DNA from: Coniochaeta sp. PMI_546
Lineage: Eukaryota; Ascomycota; Sordariomycetes; Coniochaetales; Coniochaetaceae
Assembly: GCA_021432605.1 (NCBI GenBank)
Contig: MU271154.1
Location: 644,035-708,034, forward strand
Reading direction: 5' to 3'
Length of the DNA: 64,000 bases
The translations under genes were made by a program, and so were the position numbers. Positions 1 to 10,298 of the stretch are shown here, in pieces. The notes under the pieces were generated by a model. It had not been told where the DNA came from. It saw nothing but the letters and a program-made list of their open reading frames with translations, and made no database searches. Numbering within the stretch: the first letter of the stretch is position 1; the number at the start of each line of letters is the position of its first letter.

Positions 1-2
1 AC

Positions 3-172
3 AATGAGGTGACCCTCTGCACTCTGGGAGCATGTGGCGCTGCTGATCAGTAAGTGCCTTCTGCTTCTGCTGGCCGTAAGCTGTTAGAGTTAAGATACTA
101 AAGGGCGAACACAGGATCGCGACTATCACCTGGGCTCAGGCTACTTGCGAAGCCGCTGGAGTTCCTCTCTGA
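3..172 (+). CDS. CFEM-domain protein, 3' end only (5' cut by window edge)
   Basis: Two pieces read as the C-terminal half of a CFEM cysteine pattern. Codons from 3 to 49 give Cys-Thr-Leu-Gly-Ala-Cys followed by an Asp. A 65-nt GT-AG intron (50-114, GTAAGT donor, ACAG acceptor, possible branch at GATACTAA) follows. The last exon (115-172) gives an Ala/Thr stretch, one further Cys and a Gly-Val-Pro-Leu end before TGA at 170-172. In CFEM proteins the last cysteines sit in this spacing, and small secreted members end shortly after an 'Ala-Gly-Val' step. CFEM proteins are usually secreted or GPI-anchored and several bind haem iron. The signal peptide and first cysteines lie outside the window, so the assignment rests on about 34 residues. 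Confidence 0.42.
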
Positions 173-647
173 TAACATAGCAAGAAGGCTTCGACCGGAA
201 AATCCTGACCCTGCCGAAGTAAAAGAATGGATCAAAGATCCGGCAGTGGTGGCATGCGCGCGGTTCAGGGTCTCCTGCTGCCAGCACGGTTGTCTCGGAG
301 GGTCGATGCCTCTTTGCACGGGATCAGCACTGGTACTTGGACCAATCAAATTTGATAGCTTAGCACTCAAATGGAAGAACTATAACTGCCCCAGTTCAGA
401 TGTACCAGGTCCTGGTTTTATTCTATCACCTCCATTCCGAGTGGTGATCTGCGTACAAGCCACAGATGCAAGTCGTGGCTGACGGCTATTGCGTTCTCAT
501 GACGTCAAGCCTCCTTAAGGTCTCGAATCACCACGTCTCGCAAGGTCTCCTGAGCAGTTATGGGGCTGAGAATAACAATCTGAGAGTACATCTACCAATA
601 TCAAGCACCACTTTGCAAAGTCCCGCCAGCGCGTGTTGCAGCCAAAA

Positions 648-925
648 ATGCCAAACGACATAAAGGATAAGAACGGGGTGCCCATCAAAGAGGGCGAGGA
701 GGTCTTCACCAAGATCCGGGGTGGTACACACACGGGCATAGTCGAGAAGATCGTGACGACGAAAGAAGAGGCTGAGAAGGAAGGTGTCAAGAATCCACCA
801 AAGGTGAGTCGCTCCTCCATCAATGTAGACATGGCACTCACCGGACTACGCCCAAGGTTCTCTACACGGACCAGCATGGTCACCATGTCAGTCACAACCC
901 TGGGACGCTTCAGCATACTGAGTAA
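648..925 (+). CDS. HVA1-type TUDOR-domain small protein
   Basis: Predicted 74-residue basic protein from two exons, 648-803 and 857-925, with a 53-nt intron (GTGAGT donor; AAG acceptor; CTCAC-like branch near 838). The joined product carries the whole 'hypervirulence-associated protein TUDOR domain' signature: DKNGVPIKEGEEVFTKIRGG near residues 7-26, then a GIVEKIV strand, an NPPKV step across the splice junction, and a C-terminal His-rich HGHHVSHNPGTL segment. The unspliced frame loses this C-terminus, which supports the intron. The start at 648 is preceded by AAAA, a good fungal initiation context. Family members are short, cytosolic or nuclear, and of unknown biochemical role; the name comes from a yeast-pathogen paralogue and does not by itself imply virulence. 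Confidence 0.8.
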
Positions 926-2679
926 GGATGTTCGGAATTTACGATGGGAACATCGACAGATGGAAGATGGAAATATCGTCCAGTCGGGTAATCTTAGGGT
1001 GTATGAGCCAAGAAGCAGCTGGGTTGTAAAATGTGTCTTAGGTGGTACAAATTATAATTCTCAATACACATTTGCCAACTGACAGATGAATCTCACCGTC
1101 ATAATTGTCGGGCCAAGTTGATCGTCACAAAGCTTTCAGTGCCATGCAATCAACATTGGTCACCTGTGAGTTCCCGGATACTTGACCAAGTGTTCCCTGC
1201 AGTACAGCAGAGCCTCTGACAAAACAAGTCACGCACTGGATTTGTTCGTATCCATTATCTCGCTTGAAACATCCTGCATACATCAGCCTGACTTTTAGCC
1301 AATTCGCCTTCGAGAATAATGCTGGGGTTCAGCTGGCGTTCCCAGGTTGCTCCTTGCCTCGTGGACTGTTTTTTTGGGACTCGATATCGCAGCACTAAAA
1401 GAAAGCGGGGCCAACGAGAGCTGTGCTGTGCCGCCGCAGCTTGGAACGACTGTGCCGCTTGTCTCACTTCCCAACAACGGCAACCAAGCATACTGGTCAT
1501 GTACGGAGAAGCAGAAGGTCCTGGCTCAGATGGCAATCCTCCGGGAGCGCCATGGTGTCATGGACCTGGATTGGAGTTTATCCTTCAGCAGCCACTTTTG
1601 CCAGCCAAGACGGCCTGACAGGACCGACACGTCCAGTTTAGCATCAGCGTTGGCATCTCGCCATAGGAGCCACATGCGAGCCCAGGAACGTCTCTGCTTG
1701 AATCGAGCGGCTTTGGTTTGAACCGATGATAATCTGTGCAGTGATAACAGCTGCAGGAAGGCCGGTTTCGCATGGGAGGCACGATGGAGCGTATCGAACA
1801 TGTTCCTTTTCGTCCAATCTTGTCGTGCTTGTACCGCTCCTTTTTTCACGAGACATGCGGTTCATGCGGCAATTGGGCAGGAAGAGAAGCCGCATCGCCA
1901 AGTTCGTGAAACCGCCTCGCGTCATGTCTCTTTCCTTCAGTGTAATCTTCAGGACCTGGTGTCTTGGATTGAATGTGCGGCCTGGAGTCCGTTGTGGCGT
2001 TTTTGTTCGGCCCAAGGCTCTCCTTGGGCAGCAAAATTGTCAAGCCAGTGGCTCTTAGGAGTCGTTCCCAATTCCTGTCCGCACCACATCATGCATACAC
2101 CTTGTCCGGCACAACGGCTTCGGTTCGAGAGCAAAGCCGATTTCCAGTCACATCTTGCGCGCCTTGCTTTCCTCTATCATGTGGTGTACCATCCCGGATC
2201 TCTGAACACCAGGGATAGGGGATATCCTTGCAGGAACCCTAATATTGCCCATTGCTGATGTTAGGACACAGCCGGCGAGGTCGGGATAGCGTCACCAGAA
2301 GCACCATTGTCTAGACAAACTCGTCGCAGGCAGGACGCCGTTGCGCGTAATATTGACTCGAGGGCCGTTGGCCGCTGGCCAAGACATGGAATCGGCCATG
2401 ACCTGATGGCTCATTGCATGGGTGTGTCCCAGCGAGACGCAGAGGAGATCCATGGGAAGTGCCGGCCTAACAACTCTTCTTACTATCGAAGCGTCAACTG
2501 TCTCTAATTTCATCCAGTTGCCTCTCAGCTCTCCTGGACCAGACTATCATGGTCAGCAACGAGTGGAGCTGCATCGAGGTATAAACACACTTGCCTTCCA
2601 CTGACGAGATAGTCTTCCTCGACTTCCCTCCCCATCCGATCTTGTCTCTTCAGTCCCGTGACAGCTCATTACTCAGACA
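926..2679. other. Gene-poor stretch, no supportable gene
   Basis: Only short overlapping open frames on both strands (longest about 150 codons) with no recognisable domain, no consistent splice pattern and no codon continuity. Composition is close to the rest of the window, so this is not an AT-rich repeat. It may contain UTRs of the flanking gene or decayed sequence. Confidence 0.5.
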
Positions 2680-2833
2680 ATGACCTACACCGGAGAAGGC
2701 AACTCAGTCAATGGGAGCCAAGCTCCAAAACCTCAGCCACACCCTAAACCACATCCAGTCGACCCTGTGAGACACCTCAGAGCATAGTTCACCCTGTCCT
2801 TCTTGCTAACAGATCCAGTTTCCGGGCAGTTGA
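2680..2833 (+). CDS. Possible 35-residue Pro/His/Lys-rich peptide
   Basis: ATG at 2680 opens 29 codons ending in a Pro-Lys-Pro-Gln-Pro-His-Pro tract. A 46-nt GT-AG segment (2767-2812, GTGAGA donor, AACAG acceptor) then joins in phase to Ile-Gln-Phe-Pro-Gly-Ser and TGA at 2831-2833. A pyrimidine-rich leader (TCTCTTCAGTCCC) precedes the ATG. The CTAAC next to the acceptor is too close to be the branch point, so the intron is uncertain. No family recognised. It could be a real small peptide gene, the first exons of a longer decayed gene, or chance. Confidence 0.22.
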
Positions 2834-3575
2834 CCACCCGATCATTCATTTCGCAGCGTAGTGCTTGTGATTCGTGGTGGCGCCGCTGAGTGAGCTCCCT
2901 TTCCCGTTTGTTTCGACCAGAGCAGTGTGATTAAGACGATCTCACTCTAGAACAAGCTCAAACGGCCACTACCCGCTCTGGAGTCTCTATTGTACTAGAA
3001 CTCTTTTCAACAAATCCAAGTTCCGACTACGGCGGTGCGTTGTCCAATTGGGCAAAAGTTGGAAGCGAAAGCTGACACGGAACACCAGTCGCATGTGAGG
3101 ATGCATTGCTGCCCAATACAGCACAAAGAACGATGCTGTCCATCAATGTCCATCAACGGTTTTCCACACGACACATATCGAGCTCAAGCTATGTCAAATC
3201 ACTCCGAACCGGAGTGAACGTTTGCTACAACAGTGGCACCAGTCTGCCTATCAGAGAAGATTATTACGTTCATACGGGTCCCTGGACTCTGTGGTCTATC
3301 TTCCGACTATGACTTACAGTCAATAACACAGTACATTTGGCTTTTCTATGTCTTCATATACAGGTTATGCATTTTTTTTCGTAATTCAGTCGGCAACCTT
3401 TGTTGACTTTTAATACTACAATGTCTGTCTTTCATCTCATATGCCACACCGTTAATGTTCACCATGCCCCTGTATGCAACCATTTCCTTGCCTGTCCAGA
3501 TATCTATCATGAGTGGAATGTTCCCCTGCTCTATTCTCCTTCATTTATACAGTAACCAACAGAGGTACATGAACC
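2834..3575. other. Intergenic, 3' side of the decarboxylase gene
   Basis: No coding signal seen. The last 200 bases before 3575 are T-rich and AT-rich, as expected for the 3' UTR and polyadenylation region of the minus-strand gene that ends at 3576. Confidence 0.5.
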
Positions 3576-5269
3576 TTAGACGAGGCCCTTAACCCCTGCC
3601 TCATACTCCCTCCCAACCTCCTCTAACGCCGTGACCAGCCCGTTAACCGTCCCCTCTAAGGTCTGGCAGTTGACCACAACCCTGAAGAAACTTCCCCTAT
3701 CCCCGGGTGCATAATCGACCATGAAGCCCCTTCTAATTAGTGCCTCAACCATCTTCCTCGTCCGCCTCGTATTCACAGCTGCATCCCCATCAACCTTGCC
3801 CCCAGGCGCATAATAAAAGCAAACCTGCAAACAAGGTGGCGGATTCGTCGACACGAGCACAAACTCCTCCTTCCGCGACAGCACCTCGGCCATATGCCCG
3901 GCCATCTTGAACGCATGGTCGATCTGCCTCTCGAAGCCAGCGGCGCCATAGTAGATCCACGCCAGCGCCAACTTCAGACTATCTCCCCTCCTTCCACACT
4001 GCAGCGTGATATCCGCCAAATCCCATACCTCCGGGACATCCGCTTCATTTCCTTCCAACCCCTTTCCGCACCCTTTTTGCCCATGCTCCTCACCATCCTC
4101 ACCATGAAATAAATACCCGGCTGGCAGGGTGTTCGCTCGGCGAAATACATCCGTATCCGGCCCCAGCAGGAACGAGCACGTGACAGGCACGTTCAGCATC
4201 TTATGTGGATTCACCGTGACGCTGTCCGCGCGTTCGACACCGCTCATCTTCCCCCTCTGCCTCTCCGAGAATACCGCGCCGCCGCCCCATGAGGCGTCGA
4301 CGTGCATCCACAGCCCGAATTCCTTGCACACATCCGCGATCGAGTTGAAGGGGTCGTAGCTTCCCAGCACGGTCGTGCCGGCTGTGGCGTTGACATAGAA
4401 GGGTGTCTTGCCTTCGCTCTTCGCCCGGAGGATTCCTTCGCGTAGCTTGTCTGGAAGGATTTCTCCCGTCGTCGGGTCGACTTCCACCGTTCGGACGGCC
4501 CGAGAACCAAGACCACAGGTTATCGCGGCTTTCTCAACAGAGTAGTGTCCGTGCGCAGAGGTGAAGACTACGAAGTCGTGGCTGCCGCTGCCTAGGGTCT
4601 TGGTGTCGGGGTACAGCGTGTTGCGCGCCACTACCAGGGATGTCAAGTTCGAGTGCGATCCTCCAGCGCAGGTGAATCCGCCTGCTCTGGGACCGGTGAA
4701 GCCGAAGAGTCCCGCAAGGGCACGCGCCGTGTGCTTCTCAATCACAGTTAGAGCCGGCGAGACCTGATACACGTGCAGGTTCGTGTTGAGTACAGCGAGA
4801 AGGAGCTCCGAAACCACACCGACCGCATTGGTGCTGGCGTAGAGTTTGTCCAGGAAGCCCTGGTCCCAGGTGTTGACGCTGTACTGGAGGAGTTGCTGGA
4901 TGGTATCCAGCAGGCCCTCTCTGCCGAGGCCTTCTTTCTCGGGGAGAGACAGGGCGAGACGCTTGACAAGTTCTTCCGGCCTGAGCGTGTCAACGAGGGG
5001 GTTGAAAGCTCGTCCTTGGCTGTTCACAGGTAGGTTGCCTGTGTGTTTGACCGCTGCTGCTTCATCTGCTGACTTGATGAAGGGGACTATTAGGGTTTTG
5101 ACTGCGTCCACGAGCTATGAGAAGGTCAATGAGCTGAGTTAGGCTATGGGCTGGTAGGTCCACTTACATCCTCAACCTCGGCGGCGCGGTTTAGCCCCTG
5201 GGCAGGGGTGTGGCCGTTTGTGTGGCCGTTTGTGTGGCCATTTGTGTAGCCATTTGTGTGACCGTTCAT
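3576..5269 (-). CDS. Group II PLP-dependent decarboxylase (glutamate / aspartate / cysteine-sulfinate type)
   Basis: Two exons, 5269-5168 and 5114-3576, with a 53-nt intron (GTAAGT donor, CATAG acceptor) give a 546-residue protein. The PLP lysine lies in the NPHK motif (about Lys339) and the cofactor-ring aspartate in HVDASWGGG (about Asp307). Upstream are the conserved [12 protein letters not shown] substrate-side segment and the AGGSHSNL stretch. Length and motif order match fungal glutamate decarboxylase-like / cysteine sulfinic acid decarboxylase-like proteins. It should decarboxylate an acidic amino acid in the cytosol; which one cannot be read from sequence. Starting at the ATG at 5269 adds a non-conserved leader of five NGHT/NGYT tetrapeptides before the fold begins, and TATATA at 5311-5316 lies about 42 nt upstream of it. 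There is no sign of decay. Confidence 0.88.
5207..5266 (-). repeat. 12-bp coding minisatellite (five units)
   Basis: Five tandem 12-bp units of the type AACGGCCACACA encode Asn-Gly-His-Thr (one unit has Tyr for His) as residues 2-21 of the PLP decarboxylase. Units differ by single substitutions. Arrays of this type change copy number readily, so this N-terminus should vary between strains. Confidence 0.8.
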
Positions 5270-5310
5270 GTTGTCTGTGTATAGGAGACCAGCGGCGCTG
5301 GGAAAGGGAC

Positions 5311-5316
5311 TATATA
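5311..5316 (-). promoter_or_regulatory. TATA-like element of the decarboxylase gene
   Basis: TATATA about 42 nt upstream of the chosen ATG (5269) on the minus strand. Position fits a short leader; function is inferred. Confidence 0.35.
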
Positions 5317-6293
5317 CTTAATACTCTAGGAGAAAGGATTTCAGAAACGAGAGAATCTCCAGTGAGTCTAGATATGAATGACAGGAGCAAATACTCTGTC
5401 AAACCAGGAGCACGACAACCTGTAGCAAAAAGTCGATGGTCATGAGGGCCCACCTATTCCCGAACGCCCCAGGCCAACACGGCTCAGAGATTTCCGGCCA
5501 CTCGGCTCCGGCTCCGGAACGAGCCGCAACGGATGAGACCATCAGGGACCAATCGACTGCGGCACGGATTGCATAATTTCGAGGCTCACTAACGACATAT
5601 ACTGGTGAGCACTGGCTCCGTCAGGTCTCTTGACTACTTCCCGAGGGTAAAACGAGCCAGAGTTTGACAGTGCTGCTCTGAGCCGCTGCAGATGTCCAAG
5701 GCTCTGCAGGCCGATGTACTCCACTTGCTAGCGGATGTTCCAATTGTTTAAGGCTGAAAATTGCCGTGGAAGATCTGTCAAGATTGTGCTTAGATCTATG
5801 TGGAACGTCTGAACATCCCGACCAAGCTTTTTCTTGTGTATTAGGTACACGACCCTCCATAGAACTGCGGGGTTGGACAGGTGGTTGACTGGGCGCAACA
5901 ACAGATGGTACCTGGCGCGCTGCTGTCGTTCTCACGAGGATGCCGCTTTGTGCGCACGCGTGCAGATGTTGCAGTCCGTACTAATCGCGCATTCTCATGT
6001 AAAATGAGGTTGAGGGCTTGGATCAATTCGAGTCGGCGAATGACCAAAGTTTTCAAGCCAATACGGTACCGCGCCTGGCGACGTCACTGATGCCAAACCC
6101 CTTGCTTGCAGTGGCCGCTGCGGCTACTGGAGCTCAGCCACTCTGCGGGCTGCCTGGGCGGACGTCAAGGCACACCAAGCTACTGGGCAGTCAGGGCAAT
6201 TTTCAGCTTCAATGGTACACCACGGAACGTGTCAAGTGATACTCCGGCAGGCCTCCAGCAGCAGCATGGCGGCACGCTGGTAAGAGGCGCGCC
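5317..6293. other. Intergenic between two divergent genes
   Basis: About 1 kb shared by the minus-strand decarboxylase and the plus-strand membrane-protein gene. Open frames of 60-104 codons occur on both strands but none shows a domain or a splice pattern. Presumably promoter sequence. Confidence 0.5.
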
Positions 6294-6300
6294 CTTATAA
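6294..6300 (+). promoter_or_regulatory. TATA box of the membrane-protein gene
   Basis: CTTATAA followed by a pyrimidine-rich stretch (about 6320-6400) with repeated CTACCA units, the usual look of a fungal core promoter and transcription start region. Confidence 0.4.
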
Positions 6301-6410
6301 GATGCGAAAAGCCTTCAGTATTCACCTTTGCTTATCCTCGCATTCGTTGCTAGCTTTTATAACTCACTTGCTGTTTTACCTATACCTCTACCACTACCAC
6401 TAGGACCAGC

Positions 6411-6611
6411 ATGGCGGCCATGGACGGCTTCTACGACTATGTGAATACTGTGAAGACAACGAAATCGCCAAGGGTAACTCGTGCAACACCCCGACCTGAG
6501 AAGAATACAGCCACAGGCCGAGCTCCTCCACCGAGTACTTCGCAGCCTCAGCTATCGAAGCTGCAACGGCTCTGGGTACGGCTCTCGTCCGGCAGGCTGA
6601 CACGCGCCTAA
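6411..6611 (+). CDS. Upstream ORF or alternative first exon (66 codons)
   Basis: An ATG in good context (CAGCATGGCGGCC) opens 66 codons that end 38 nt before the ATG of the membrane protein. The product is basic and Ser/Thr/Pro-rich with no domain. A GTACGG...CTGCAG intron (6576-6644) is visible but joins out of phase with the downstream frame, so fusion as a first exon is not supported. It is best read as a uORF in the leader, or chance. Confidence 0.25.
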   Translation: MAAMDGFYDYVNTVKTTKSPRVTRATPRPEKNTATGRAPPPSTSQPQLSKLQRLWVRLSSGRLTRA

Positions 6612-6649
6612 ACGGTTCGACGTTTCTCCGTCGATGATCTGCAGGGAAA

Positions 6650-7789
6650 ATGAGCGACGACGAGAATGGCATCTATGTTGGTTGGAAAGGCGCGGCTTTC
6701 TGCGACCGCAGCACCCTGGATCTCCTCTACGGCTGCGGCATCACTATCTATCTCTGCTGCTGGGCGGCAGTCCATCTGAACGTCCCGGCAGACGATGAAA
6801 GTGCTGTGGTGCGATCATTACGCAAGGTCAAATGGATGATTGTCTGTCTTATAATGCCGGAGTACATTGCCTGGGACGCCGTCGAAGAATTGTGGCACGC
6901 TAGGATCATGGTCAGAGAGTTTGCAGCCATAGATACTCTGCGGCACTGGACGCTCACGCACGCCTTCCTGCTCAAGATGGGCGGCTTTTCATTGACCACT
7001 GCCAACGGCGAACGATTCCGGCCATCTGTCGAGCATTTCTTGGTGCTTGCCAAGACCGGACAGATCGCAGTACCGGAACTGCCGAGCGAGGATATCGAAG
7101 ACAAGAGCAAAGCTGACTGGATCGCCAAAGGTCTGGCTGTCTTTCAGATCTTGCGGTTTGCGCTGAGCTTGTTAAGCAGGGTGTCTGGAAATCTGCCGAT
7201 CAGTACTCTGGAGTTGTTCACCGTGGTCATCATTTTCTACACGTTCCTGACGTACATTTGTTGGTGGCATAAGCCGAAGGATGTCAACCTGCCGTTTCGG
7301 TTCTCTACAACGGCGACATACAAGGAGCTCAGCACCGCTACTGACAGCAACATGTACCCGCGGTTTCAAGCACCAGGCAGCCGAATATCCATTACAGATT
7401 CGAATCTCAGCGAACAGACGAGGAACATACCGGTACACTGGACTTGGGGCTCCTTTCTCGTCGTCACCGCGGGATTTGGACCGTTGCACGCGCTTGCCTG
7501 GAATTACCACTTCCCAACCCCAGCGGAGCAGATTATCTGGCGGGCAGCTACAGTCATTTGCTCGGTCCTACCGTGCGTTGTCGTTCCGATACTATCTCCT
7601 ACAATCAGAAACAATCTCGGGCGTGGTGGCATGATGATAGCATTATTTGTCGTGGTAACGAGTCTGGCGATGTATGTTCTGTTGCGGTTGTATTTGCTTG
7701 TTGAGAGCTTGGCGTCGATCAGAAATGCCCCCTCGGGTGTCTACAGGGTAGTGCGGTGGTCTGCTGTTTTGCCTGGCATTGGAGGATGA
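6650..7789 (+). CDS. Fungal multi-pass integral membrane protein, function unknown
   Basis: A 379-residue single-exon protein with about seven hydrophobic segments (roughly residues 25-45, 60-80, 165-185, 190-215, 275-295, 300-325 and 330-360). It follows the order of a large, uncharacterised fungal membrane family: an N-terminal LDLLYGC...CCWAAVHLNVP segment, a WHAR/F-like region, a Met-Gly-Gly-Phe step near residue 105, an EDIEDKSKADW-like segment before the next helix, and ICWWHKPKDV before a cytosolic loop. The N-terminus begins where relatives begin, so the ATG at 6650 is preferred over any fusion to the upstream ORF. No catalytic motif is seen. These proteins are expanded in filamentous ascomycetes, often near chromosome ends. 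Confidence 0.8.
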   Translation: MSDDENGIYVGWKGAAFCDRSTLDLLYGCGITIYLCCWAAVHLNVPADDESAVVRSLRKVKWMIVCLIMPEYIAWDAVEELWHARIMVREFAAIDTLRHWTLTHAFLLKMGGFSLTTANGERFRPSVEHFLVLAKTGQIAVPELPSEDIEDKSKADWIAKGLAVFQILRFALSLLSRVSGNLPISTLELFTVVIIFYTFLTYICWWHKPKDVNLPFRFSTTATYKELSTATDSNMYPRFQAPGSRISITDSNLSEQTRNIPVHWTWGSFLVVTAGFGPLHALAWNYHFPTPAEQIIWRAATVICSVLPCVVVPILSPTIRNNLGRGGMMIALFVVVTSLAMYVLLRLYLLVESLASIRNAPSGVYRVVRWSAVLPGIGG

Positions 7790-8924
7790 CAGAGAGAGGT
7801 CATGATTTCGAAACGCATAATTGAAAGCTTTCTATCCATTTCTGGTATTTCTGCATCAATAACACCTTCAAATTCTCCCGAAATCACTGCGTCGAAGATC
7901 ATAGGAGGGCGCCGAGAATGCGGCCGGTGATTTGGAGGGGATGGCGGCGATATCGACCGGGATTCATGCTGGCGAAAAGGGGTACCCTCCATCTTTTCAT
8001 GTGAAAGTTGTGATTGTCACGGTGCCACCGTGGGCGATGAAACTGTAAACGACTGACCTTCATCTCTGGCCATAATCTGAGTCTTGTGCACAGGAAAAGC
8101 AACAGATCGGAAGCGACGCTCGACTACTATGAGTACGTGTAGAAGAAGTGTTATCATCGTCGCCGTCGCTACTGCAGGAAAGACGACGCCAAGCGGACCC
8201 GAGAGGAAGGAACGAAAACAGTTAAGTGGGGATCTCGGTCCAGCAGCCGAAAAGGAAGCAGCGAACCACCCTCAAGCTACCTTAGTGTACACGATACTAG
8301 GTACCCTCAGTGTGGTACTTATTAGTCGAAGGTAGCTCAGTCTACCGTTACTGCGAAAGAGTACATGCGTCCAAAGCTCACCACACTAAGGTAGTACCTT
8401 ACCTTACAGAGTCACGATCCCACCCTGCATGATAACATCCTTTCTCCTATATCACCACCCGATACTTCCTTCTCAGACACGCTGCTTCGTTTCGCTTAAA
8501 CCTCTGCTCCCTCTTTTCGACAATCTCGGCTCTTGAGGGCGATCAAACAACTACCTTGCCTTTACCTTAGATAGGTACCCTAACCCGGGCCTGCCCTTCA
8601 ACCGTTTCACCCAAGGCATTGTTTGCGCGTCGCAACAGCCACCCCGCCCATTCTGGCATTGACGGCACTTCGACCACCCACGACGCGACCTGAGACAGTT
8701 GCCCGTTCCTTTGCCTGATTTACACAGCTCTCTCCCGCTTTCTAAAAGCAGAGACACCCTTGCGCTCATCGAAACCAAACATCACAACCACAGTTACTTA
8801 TACCGGGTTTGCGCGCGCCCTTGTCTAGAACCGCTGCGGACGGATGATCTGATCTACCAAACAACAAGCCACACACACTGTCGAGAACAAGACAAAACAA
8901 AACAAAACAAGTCCCCAAAAAACA
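7790..8924. other. Intergenic and leader region of the Ras-like gene
   Basis: No gene seen. Palindromic GGTACC-centred repeats occur near 8283-8305, 8385-8408 and 8560-8582. From about 8430 the plus strand is strongly pyrimidine-rich, and an A-rich tract (repeated AACAAAAC) lies just before the ATG at 8925. This is typical of a long fungal 5' UTR. Confidence 0.5.
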
Positions 8925-9749
8925 ATGCCACCACATACACCCTCTCACTCGACATCCTCCACCGCGGCCCCAATTCCAATAAGCATCACAATCTGCGGTG
9001 ACGGCGGCTGCGGCAAGTCTTCCATCACCCTCCGCCTCGTGCGCTCGCAATGGACCTCCGAATACGACCCCACAATAGAAGACAGCTACAGCATAACGCG
9101 CCGCATCGACGGGGCAACGTACCATCTATCTCTGACCGACACGGCGGGACAAGAAGAGTACCGCGGCATGTGGGCCTCCTCCAACCTCGGCGCCGACGCG
9201 TTCCTGCTGGTATACGACATCACATCCAAAGACAGCCTCGACGCCCTGGGCTACTTCAACGACCTAATAGACATGGAAGCCGAGACGCGGCTGGACAACG
9301 CCGCTAGAGCGATAAAGGCGGGCGTGAGTCCCGCGCTGGACGGCGGCGGGGCAGGGTCCGGCGCCAAGACTGTGCCGCCGGTGAAGATCGTGGCGGGGAA
9401 CAAGTGTGATCTCCAGGAGAGCAGACAGGTGCCTGCGAGTCTGGGCTTGGAGTGGGCCAGAAGACGGGGCTGCGGGTTCATGGAGACCTCCGCGAGGCTG
9501 GAGGTCAATATCGAGGAGACGTTTGCCTTGATCGTGAGAAGGGTTGTGGAGGCAAGACGGCTGGCGCAGATGGGGGTGCTCGACCACGGGGCTGGACTGG
9601 ACGGCGAGAGCAGGGTGGGCATGACCAAGCCGCTTACGCCGCTGCCGAGTGACAGCGAGAAGAGGGAAGTGGGCATGAGGGGGGTCAATATTGGGGATAG
9701 GGTTGGGAGGGGTGGTGGGGGCTTCTGGAGGAGTTTGAGGTGTTGGTGA
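8925..9749 (+). CDS. Ras-superfamily small GTPase without CAAX box
   Basis: A 274-residue intronless Ras-type GTPase. G1 is GDGGCGKSS (residues 25-33, catalytic Lys31). Switch I YDPTIEDSY (47-55) is the classical Ras effector loop. G3 is DTAGQEEYRG (72-81; Gln76 equals Ras Gln61), G4 is GNKCDL (158-163) and G5 is ETSAR (187-191). Two things are unusual. About 25 Gly/Ala-rich residues (near 127-150) are inserted before the beta-strand leading to G4, making it longer than the 190-220 usual for Ras. The C-terminus ends in Leu-Arg-Cys-Trp, so the single cysteine is second from last and cannot form a CAAX box. Membrane attachment, if any, must rely on palmitoylation or on the basic tail. It probably signals in growth or morphogenesis, but no orthologue can be named. 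Confidence 0.88.
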   Translation: MPPHTPSHSTSSTAAPIPISITICGDGGCGKSSITLRLVRSQWTSEYDPTIEDSYSITRRIDGATYHLSLTDTAGQEEYRGMWASSNLGADAFLLVYDITSKDSLDALGYFNDLIDMEAETRLDNAARAIKAGVSPALDGGGAGSGAKTVPPVKIVAGNKCDLQESRQVPASLGLEWARRRGCGFMETSARLEVNIEETFALIVRRVVEARRLAQMGVLDHGAGLDGESRVGMTKPLTPLPSDSEKREVGMRGVNIGDRVGRGGGGFWRSLRCW

Positions 9750-10203
9750 TAATTGTCTAGTGGTCGGGGAGAGGAGCTCCTTGGTTTGGATGTTTGAGCT
9801 GGTCGTTGGAGGCGGTCATGGAGGCGAATCTGACGACTGATTGTAAAGGAGGCTGTCGTTGGGCATCATCGGCTTGGGAAGGATGAGACTATGTCTTTAG
9901 GTGCTGCGTCGATTTGTTCATTGGGTGGTCTTGAGCCGAGCGAGCGAGCACATTCATCTACATATCTTACATACCTGTTGCGATGACTTACTTATTTTGG
10001 GAAATAGATACCTCGGCGTTATCGGGGTTGGAGATGCTGCAGTGTTCTAGGACAAGACAACAACGGGGGGACATCTTACTTCGAGCACGATATCCTTGCA
10101 TACCTGTATCTAGATACTTTAAATGTCATTTGTTATAACACGTTCAGCTTGTTGCCACAAAGCAGCAAAATTATAGCCCTGACGGACAAAAGATTAGACG
10201 AAC
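9750..10203. other. Intergenic, 3' flank of the GTPase gene
   Basis: No gene seen. The last bases before the tRNA hold AAAA at 10188-10191, which is TTTT on the minus strand about 12 nt past the tRNA 3' end and would serve as the RNA polymerase III terminator. Confidence 0.5.
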
Positions 10204-10298
10204 TCTCCCGCCGGGAATTGAACCCGGGTCCCGAGCGAATTTGCTCCTGCCGGATGGCGGATGACAAGCTCATATACTAACCACTATACTACGGAAGA
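10204..10298 (-). tRNA. tRNA-Asp (anticodon GTC) with a 24-nt intron
   Basis: On the minus strand the acceptor arms TCTTCCG and CGGGAGA pair over seven positions (one T-G). The D-arm GTAT-AGTGGTTA-GTAT and the preceding TA match eukaryotic tRNA-Asp. The anticodon stem TGAGC pairs with GCTCG, the anticodon loop holds TT-GTC-A with C38, and the T-arm is CCGGG-TTCAATT-CCCGG. A 24-nt intron lies at the canonical position one base 3' of the anticodon, as in many fungal tRNA genes. A TTTT tract follows 12 nt downstream. The 3' CCA is not encoded. Confidence 0.93.

Noticed and set aside
6411-7789. Fusion of the 66-codon upstream frame to the membrane protein
   Set aside because: The visible intron (6576-6644) joins out of phase, and relatives start at the downstream ATG.
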